Below, one piece after another: positions 13,942-19,102 of a stretch of DNA of 19,102 nucleotides (position 1 is its first letter; each line of letters opens with the position of its first letter). The notes below the pieces were generated by a model that saw only the letters and a program-made list of their open reading frames with translations, was not told the origin of the DNA and did not search any database. A program made the position numbers and the translations under genes. Origin of the DNA: Egerieenecus sp048201975 (lineage in GTDB: Bacteria; Bacillota; Clostridia; Christensenellales; Aristaeellaceae); NCBI GenBank assembly GCA_048201975.1, contig DBFBGQ010000035.1, positions 1-19,102 of the forward strand. Direction: 5' to 3'.

Positions 13942-16900
13942 TTACAAATCGCTGTCGTTATCCTTGCTGAAGTCCACGTTCTGCTCGTTTTGCCTGGATG
14001 CCCGGCGCACGGGCTGCCCATTGGCGGCGCTTCTGCGCTGCGAACCATAGGCCGATGCGCCGGTAGGCTTCGCGGGCTGTGCCGGGGAGGCGTCCGAAGC
14101 AGGCTTGGGCGTTGCTGCCGGCGTAGCGCCGGTAACAGTCGCCTGCGTGGACGCGGTGCTGGCGCCGGTGGCCTGGCCATACATGCCGGTGGACGCAGCG
14201 GAATTGCGCTCTTCAGCGGCATTCGTTCCTGCCGCCGCGCGCCTGCCATAGCTGCTGGCGCCGGTTCTGCCGGAAGAAGTTGTGCCGTAGGTTCCGCTTC
14301 CGCCCGTGGACGAGGTCGTGCTTTGCGTTCCGGCGGCGGTCCCGTAGGTGCTGGCGGTGCTGCCATTGCTCTGCGTACCGTAGCTGCTGGCGCTGGTACC
14401 CGTGGATGCGCTACCGGCGGTCCCGTAGGTGCTGGCGGCGCTGCCATTGCCCTGCGTGCCGTAGCTTCTAGCGCTGGTACCCGTGGATGCGCTACCGGCG
14501 GTCCCGTAGGTGCTGGCAGCGTTGCCATTGCCCTGCGTACCGTAGCTACTGGCGCTGGTACCGGGCGTCGCCGTTCCGGCGGTCCCGTATGTGCTGGCGG
14601 TGTTGCCATTGCCCTGCGTGCCGTAGCTGCTGGCGCTGGTACCCGTGGATGCGCTACCGGCAGGCTTGGAGCCCTGGGCTGTGCCGTAGGTACCGGTGGT
14701 AGGACGTTGGAAATTCGCGTAGTTGTTCGTACCCGCAGCGTTTGCCTTGCCGCTTTCATTGCCGTATGGACGGCGTGCCTGGCTTGCGGAACCGTAGGTT
14801 CCCGCCGCTGCAGCGCCGGCGGCAGTGCCCGTCGCCGCACGCTGCGTGGGCGAGGCCGTTCCGCTGGTAGCGGCGCCTGTTGCCGTACGCTGTGCGGGCG
14901 TGGCTGTTCCGCTGGCGTTATAGGTACCGGTACGGGGCTGTGCAGCGCTGCCGGTGCGGGCATAGGGGCGGCCGGTATTGTCCGTACCCGTCCGCTGGGC
15001 TGCCGCGCGCCGTTGGGCCGCACGCTGGGCCGCCTTACGCTGGTTCTGCTTATGCAGCATATAGGCGTATCCGCCGCCGCCACCGCCCAGTAGCACCACC
15101 GCCGCTGCAATCACCCAACCCACGGCCGAGCCGCCTTCGCCGCTCTCCGTTTCCTGGGTGGGATATTCCACGGGCAAGGTCTCCAGAGGTTCAATGGTGG
15201 TGGCTTCCGCGCTGGGAGAGGCCGACGCAGACGGAGACTCCGTCGCCAGCGGCGCAGGCGTGGCAAAGGGATCAAACGGCTCATAGCTCACGTTGATGCC
15301 GCTGTTGGGGTTCGTCCACTCCTGCACGGTCTGGTCCTCTGCGCTGGGCAGGTTGGAGGTTCCGCCAGAACCGCTGGTGGAGCCGCCGGAATTGGAAGAA
15401 TTATTGGCAATTCCCTGGGTATACTCCGGGCTGAGCAGGAAGTCCTCCAGCTCCGCGATGGTCAGTTGCTTGAAGTAATCGCCCTGGATGTAGCCCACCG
15501 TACCGCCATAATTGACCCGATACCAGGTGGTGCCATTCACCTGCGTGGTGCCCAGCACCAGGCAGAAGGCGTACTGCCGCAGCGTGGCCAGACGGGTGGA
15601 CGAAGTGCTGGCAGACTGCCGGAAATTCACCGTGGAGGAAGCTACGTAGCCATAGCTGGAAAGATTGTTCTCGTCGTAGGGCTGTGGCGTGGTTACCAGC
15701 GTGGGAGAGGGTGTTTTCAGGCTGTTTAGGTACTGCTCCTCTTCCCAGGGGTCAAGCATCCGCATCAGATCCGCACGAATGTACCCCCATTCGCTTTCGT
15801 ACTGCACCACGTGCCAAATTTCGTAGGTGCCGTTGTTCAGCACATACTGCTGTCCTGTCACATAGGCCACCGCGCCAGCGGAGAGCACGTGACTGATACC
15901 GCTGAGCTCGCTGGGCAGCGTGCGCATGTAAACGTTGTCACCACGGGCCACCGCATAGCCGCTCTGCTGCGGGGGCTCTGCTGTGGGTGCCGGCGTAGGC
16001 GTAGCATTGGCATCAATGATCGCCTGCGCCTCTGCATCGCTGATGCGGGTCAGGGCACTATCCTCGATCATGCCGCTAATGGGGTTGCTGTCCATGGTGG
16101 AGCAGTAGCTCCACAGGGTACCGTTTTCATCCGTGGTTTGCAGCATTACCTTCACCAGCGTGTCCTGGTTCAGCATGGTCAGGATGGATGCCTCCTGATT
16201 ATCCATGCCATTGCGCAGGGCAACGTAACGGTTCGTCTTCGCATAGCCCACATAGGCCGTGGGCTTGGGCGTAGGCGTATCCGTAGGCAGCGCAGGCGTG
16301 TCCGTAGGCGCTTCCGTGGTATTCTCCGGTGGCGCAGGCGTATCCGTGGGCGCTTCGGTGGTATCTTCCGGCGGCGCAGGCGTGTCCGTAGGCGCTTCCG
16401 TGGGCTCCTGCGTAGGCTCGGCCGACTGCGTAGGTACGGGCGTAATGTTGTTGATCTGCTCGTAGTAGTCGCCCTCCGCCTCCGTCAAACAGACCAGATA
16501 CTCGGACATGATATATCCTTCCTGGCCGTTATGGAGCACCTTCGTCCACTTTTCGTTCTTGTCGTTGATCTCTTCCTTGATAAGCCACACATAGGTATTC
16601 TGGCTGAGCTTGCCCAGCAGGCGTCCGCTCTTGCTGGGTTGATCGCGCCAATTGATTGTTCCTTCTTTGGCCGTGGTATAACCCCAGCGCTGAATCAGCG
16701 TGTCCACGGGAATCGGCGTGTCCTCCACATCCACCTGATATACGAAGACAACCTCCGTCACGTCCGCCACGCCGTTCGCATCCACGGTAACGGTCACGGC
16801 ATCCGCCTTCAGGGGCGAATATCCTGCAGGCACAATCGCCACATCGGGCCCGATGGCATACACGTTATTGGCATCCAGCAGGCGCGTCTGAGGCGTTACG

Positions 16901-18318
16901 ATATCCGCATTCTTGGTATCCGTATAGCGGATGGTAATCTCGGCCTGCGCCGCAGGCTGAGGTTCCTCGGCCTTCTGATAATAGAAGATTACCGGATTGG
17001 GGCTGGCGTTGCCCTGGGCATCCACCGTTACCTCCTGGCTTGCGGGGCCGTCCAGGGTATAGCCCTCCTCCAGATTTTCCGGCGTGGCAGCCACAGGAAT
17101 GACGCCCTGCTCCAGGTTGAAGCTCTGGTCTGCGGCTACCTTGTGGTTATTATCCTCCCGCGCCAGATACATCACCGTCACCGTAGCGGTCACGGGCGAT
17201 ACCTCCGGGGTAGGCTCGTCGGCAGGCTTGCTGTACACAAAGCTGATGGAGCTGGGATCTGCCACGCCCTCGTCGCTTACCTCCACCGTGACATTCTGCT
17301 CTCCGACAATGGTATATCCGTCCAGCAGGTCGGCAGGCTCAGCCGCAACATTGTGCCTTCCCGCCGTCAGCCGCTTGGTAATAGCCGTCGCCACGGGATT
17401 GCCGTCTTCGTCCACAAAGGAAATGGTGATATCCGCATACACTTCCTCCGCGATGGGCCGGGCATAGACGAATTCCACGGGGTTCGGGCTCGCCACGCCG
17501 TTGACCACCTGCACCTGCACCTGGCTGGCTCCAACCGGCGTCAGCCCGCTCACCAGACTGCTGGTGGCCGTTACGATTTCGCCGTCCTGCACGGTCTGGC
17601 TCTGCTGGTCAATGATCTCCCCGTCCTCATAGCGGTACACCACGTCCACCGTCGCTGTGGTGATGGGCCGGGCATAGACGAATTCCACGGGGTTCGGGCT
17701 CGCCACGCCGTTGACCACCTGCACCTGCACTTCGCTGGCTCCTACCGGCGTCAGTCCGCTCACCAGGCTGCTGGTAGCCATTACGATTTCCCCGTTCTGT
17801 ACGGTCTGGCTCTGCTGGTCAATGATTTCCCCGTCCTCATAACGGTATACCACTGTTACCGCGGATGCCGTAAGGCTGGGATCCTGCGGCATCATCTGCG
17901 TGGATACATACAGCGTATAGGTATCTGCAAACATTTCATTTGCCATGGCCGTGATGGGAATAGCCGTCAGCATATCCATCACAGCGCCGGAATCCACGAC
18001 ATTCAGCAGCGTGCTCCCGTTTGCCGGGTCAAACACGTATTCCGGATGATTGGGATGGCTGATGGTAATCACCAGCTGGTCCAGGGGTGCTGCCACATCC
18101 ACCTGCGCCCAGAAGGCTTGCTCCGTTCCATAGGGAACGGGGGTGGCCATGGCAAAGCCAGGATTCCCCAAGGCATCCGTCCAGCTCAGGGTAATGGAGA
18201 GCAGCGACCAGTCCTCCAATGCCTGCGCGGGAATGAATGTCATTTGAAGGCAAAGGATACACGCCGCAAGAAATGCCAAGATCCGCGAAACGCGCTTCCC
18301 GCCATGGGTATTTTTCAT
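13942..18318 (-). CDS. Giant surface protein: MucBP-like repeats, SH3 domains, membrane helix, low-complexity tail
   Basis: This 1458-residue protein has a signal peptide (about 1-34, ending AQA). An N-terminal beta-rich domain is followed by five MucBP-like repeats (about 150-219, 220-289, 290-364, 372-448, 451-526), the first two nearly identical. SH3b-like domains lie at about 540-612, 688-755, 785-855 and 888-950, with a Pro/Thr-rich linker (626-686) after the first. A single helix (about 1064-1087) is followed by KQNQRKAAQRAAQRR, a positive stop-transfer signal. The last ~370 residues should therefore be cytoplasmic. They are Ala/Gly/Ser/Thr/Tyr-rich with four 27-residue repeats (1220-1327) and end in an acidic stretch. 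No LPXTG sorting motif is present. The extracellular part probably binds wall polymers or glycans; the tail's role is unknown. The start has GGAGGAGG upstream and a near-consensus promoter at 18358-18386. Confidence 0.9.
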   Translation of the reverse strand: MKNTHGGKRVSRILAFLAACILCLQMTFIPAQALEDWSLLSITLSWTDALGNPGFAMATPVPYGTEQAFWAQVDVAAPLDQLVITISHPNHPEYVFDPANGSTLLNVVDSGAVMDMLTAIPITAMANEMFADTYTLYVSTQMMPQDPSLTASAVTVVYRYEDGEIIDQQSQTVQNGEIVMATSSLVSGLTPVGASEVQVQVVNGVASPNPVEFVYARPITTATVDVVYRYEDGEIIDQQSQTVQDGEIVTATSSLVSGLTPVGASQVQVQVVNGVASPNPVEFVYARPIAEEVYADITISFVDEDGNPVATAITKRLTAGRHNVAAEPADLLDGYTIVGEQNVTVEVSDEGVADPSSISFVYSKPADEPTPEVSPVTATVTVMYLAREDNNHKVAADQSFNLEQGVIPVAATPENLEEGYTLDGPASQEVTVDAQGNASPNPVIFYYQKAEEPQPAAQAEITIRYTDTKNADIVTPQTRLLDANNVYAIGPDVAIVPAGYSPLKADAVTVTVDANGVADVTEVVFVYQVDVEDTPIPVDTLIQRWGYTTAKEGTINWRDQPSKSGRLLGKLSQNTYVWLIKEEINDKNEKWTKVLHNGQEGYIMSEYLVCLTEAEGDYYEQINNITPVPTQSAEPTQEPTEAPTDTPAPPEDTTEAPTDTPAPPENTTEAPTDTPALPTDTPTPKPTAYVGYAKTNRYVALRNGMDNQEASILTMLNQDTLVKVMLQTTDENGTLWSYCSTMDSNPISGMIEDSALTRISDAEAQAIIDANATPTPAPTAEPPQQSGYAVARGDNVYMRTLPSELSGISHVLSAGAVAYVTGQQYVLNNGTYEIWHVVQYESEWGYIRADLMRMLDPWEEEQYLNSLKTPSPTLVTTPQPYDENNLSSYGYVASSTVNFRQSASTSSTRLATLRQYAFCLVLGTTQVNGTTWYRVNYGGTVGYIQGDYFKQLTIAELEDFLLSPEYTQGIANNSSNSGGSTSGSGGTSNLPSAEDQTVQEWTNPNSGINVSYEPFDPFATPAPLATESPSASASPSAEATTIEPLETLPVEYPTQETESGEGGSAVGWVIAAAVVLLGGGGGGYAYMLHKQNQRKAAQRAAQRRAAAQRTGTDNTGRPYARTGSAAQPRTGTYNASGTATPAQRTATGAATSGTASPTQRAATGTAAGAAAAGTYGSASQARRPYGNESGKANAAGTNNYANFQRPTTGTYGTAQGSKPAGSASTGTSASSYGTQGNGNTASTYGTAGTATPGTSASSYGTQGNGNAASTYGTAGSASTGTSARSYGTQGNGSAASTYGTAGSASTGTSASSYGTQSNGSTASTYGTAAGTQSTTSSTGGSGTYGTTSSGRTGASSYGRRAAAGTNAAEERNSAASTGMYGQATGASTASTQATVTGATPAATPKPASDASPAQPAKPTGASAYGSQRRSAANGQPVRRASRQNEQNVDFSKDNDSDL
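14338..14661 (-). repeat. Four tandem 81-bp repeats in the tail of the surface protein
   Basis: Four in-frame 81-bp units encode 27 residues each (residues 1220-1327). All share GTSA-SYGTQ-NG--ASTYGT, with small differences such as STG/TPG and N/S. The units start at plus-strand 14338, 14419, 14500 and 14581. DNA identity between units is high, which suggests recent duplication and possible copy-number variation. Confidence 0.93.
16279..16404 (-). repeat. Three 42-bp repeats coding a Pro/Thr linker
   Basis: Three 14-residue units of the type TEAPTDTPAPPEDT recur every 42 bp (for example GCGCTTC at 16308, 16350 and 16392 on the plus strand). They lie in a wider Pro/Thr-rich linker between SH3 domains 1 and 2. 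Such linkers are usually extended and wall-spanning, and may be glycosylated. Confidence 0.85.
17452..17871 (-). repeat. Tandem pair of near-identical 210-bp repeats (MucBP-like domains)
   Basis: The segments 17452-17661 and 17662-17871 are nearly identical and encode the adjacent 70-residue domains at residues 220-289 and 150-219, both containing YRYEDGEIIDQQSQTV and ending VEFVYARPI. The high DNA identity points to a recent duplication. Confidence 0.92.
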
Positions 18319-18357
18319 AAACAGATTCCCTCCTCCGAGTTCGTATGGGACGATATC

Positions 18358-18386
18358 ATTTTAGCCTGTCCGTGACGGATTGTCAA
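18358..18386 (-). promoter_or_regulatory. Near-consensus sigma-A promoter of the giant surface protein
   Basis: On the minus strand TTGACA (18381-18386) and TAAAAT (18358-18363) are separated by exactly 17 bp. The predicted start is about 30 bp before the start codon, leaving a short leader with GGAGGAGG. This suggests strong expression without elaborate control. No promoter for the divergent NUDIX gene could be recognised in 18319-18489. Confidence 0.85.
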
Positions 18387-18489
18387 TGAACACTCCTTGG
18401 TGAAAACGGTCGAAATCCCCAATCCGGCAGGACTTCCCCCTTGCCTTGTCGAATGGAGCATCAACGCTGCTTAGGGAGGTAGATTTACC

Positions 18490-19035
18490 ATGGATGACAA
18501 GGCATTGCGCGAAGAAGTGCTCAGCCGTGAAACGGTATATCCAGGGGTGATCATTCGCCTGGAACATTGGCAGGTGCGCCTGCCCAACGGGGAGACCGCC
18601 CTGCGGGAAGTCGCCTGCCATCCCGGCGCGGCAGCCGTGGTGGCGCTGGACGACCAGGGGCAGGTCATCCTGGTGCGACAGCACCGGGTGGCGATCGACC
18701 GGGTGACCCTGGAAATTCCCGCCGGCAAGCTGGATTCTCCCACAGAGGACCCTTTCCTCTGCGCGCAACGGGAACTATCCGAAGAAACAGGACTTACCGC
18801 CGAGCATTGGCAAAAGCTCACATGCCTGGAAACCACCCCCGGCTTCTGCAATGAACGCATCCATATGTACCTGGCTACGGGACTGCGCCAGGGGGACAGC
18901 CACCCGGACGAGGACGAATTCGTGGCTGTGGTGCGTATGCCTCTGGCGCAGGCGGTGGAGCAGGTCATGTGCGGCAACTTCCGTGACGGCAAAACCGCCC
19001 TGGGGCTGCTTATGGCCGCCCGGCTCAACGCTTGA
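18490..19035 (+). CDS. NUDIX hydrolase, ADP-ribose pyrophosphatase type
   Basis: This 181-residue NUDIX enzyme resembles ADP-ribose pyrophosphatases, which cleave ADP-ribose to AMP and ribose 5-phosphate. The Nudix box runs from G in EIPAGKLD to RELSEETGL; the metal-binding REL-EE-G core is intact. The spacing between the first Gly and first Glu is six residues rather than the usual five (KLDSPT). An upstream VVALDDQGQVILVRQHR strand pair is typical of the family. GGGAGG lies 9 bases before the ATG. The gene stands alone, diverging from the surface-protein gene, and its substrate is assigned only by resemblance. Downstream bases 19036-19102 hold no gene or clear terminator. Confidence 0.92.
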   Translation: MDDKALREEVLSRETVYPGVIIRLEHWQVRLPNGETALREVACHPGAAAVVALDDQGQVILVRQHRVAIDRVTLEIPAGKLDSPTEDPFLCAQRELSEETGLTAEHWQKLTCLETTPGFCNERIHMYLATGLRQGDSHPDEDEFVAVVRMPLAQAVEQVMCGNFRDGKTALGLLMAARLNA

Positions 19036-19102
19036 CCGCTTCGCCTATAGTAACGGTTTTTCCCCATTTTATCTTCCCGTTTCGACAATTTTCCCATGGT
19101 TT

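Noticed and set aside
14338..14661. A CRISPR-like array from regularly spaced repeats.
   Set aside because: The units are 81 bp, contiguous, in frame and all coding. There are no distinct spacers, and no cas genes are nearby.
13930..15093. A 387-codon plus-strand frame with Gly/Ala/Cys repeats.
   Set aside because: It mirrors the low-complexity tail and its 81-bp repeats on the other strand; the repeat pattern is a by-product of the real coding frame.
13942..18318. Sortase anchoring of the giant surface protein.
   Set aside because: There is no LPXTG-like motif, and the membrane helix is about 370 residues from the C-terminus, so it is a transmembrane anchor.
15811..18375. An 854-codon plus-strand open frame opposite the giant surface protein.
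   Set aside because: It is exactly antisense to a gene with a signal peptide, domains and promoter. Its product is Arg/His/Gly-rich with no domain, and no ribosome binding site was noted. The GC-rich codon bias of the real gene leaves the opposite frame open.

Overview
The window looks like a chromosomal segment of a GC-rich Bacillota, most likely an uncultured gut-type Clostridia. The reasons are GGAGG-type ribosome binding sites before nearly every gene, sigma-A-like promoters, a stand-alone small alarmone synthetase, a heterodimeric BmrCD-like ABC exporter, and secreted proteins with bacterial SH3 and MucBP-like repeats. I see no phage, transposase, CRISPR, tRNA or rRNA. The exact lineage cannot be fixed from sequence reading alone.

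Layout. (1) 1-4140, minus strand: tspO; a structured intergenic segment with a promoter carrying four 11-bp-spaced TTCAT(G/C) repeats; a secreted four-SH3 protein; then glycerate kinase and a tartronate-semialdehyde-reductase-like enzyme as a two-gene unit. (2) 4142-8194, plus strand: a promoter, a 36-codon leader ORF, an intrinsic terminator and two ABC exporter half-transporters. This has the layout of a ribosome-mediated attenuator controlling a drug-efflux heterodimer. (3) 8204-13842, plus strand: a MacAB/YknXYZ-like tripartite export system (membrane fusion protein, ATPase, permease), then an OmpR-family response regulator, a sensor kinase and a (p)ppGpp synthetase, closely spaced or overlapping. 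(4) 13894-18386, minus strand: one giant surface protein with MucBP-like repeats, SH3 domains, one membrane helix and a long, repetitive, Tyr/Gly/Ser-rich tail. (5) 18490-19035, plus strand: a NUDIX hydrolase.

How the genes may work together. Most of the window reads as an envelope-stress and efflux neighbourhood. The TTCAT repeats upstream of tspO recur, with the same 11-bp phasing and the same 9-bp distance to the -10, upstream of the efflux/two-component operon. This suggests that the locally encoded OmpR-type regulator controls both. The alarmone synthetase at the end of the two-component operon could link the same signal to growth control. The ABC pair appears to be controlled separately, by translation of its leader peptide. 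Functional links between genes are inferred from order and motifs only.
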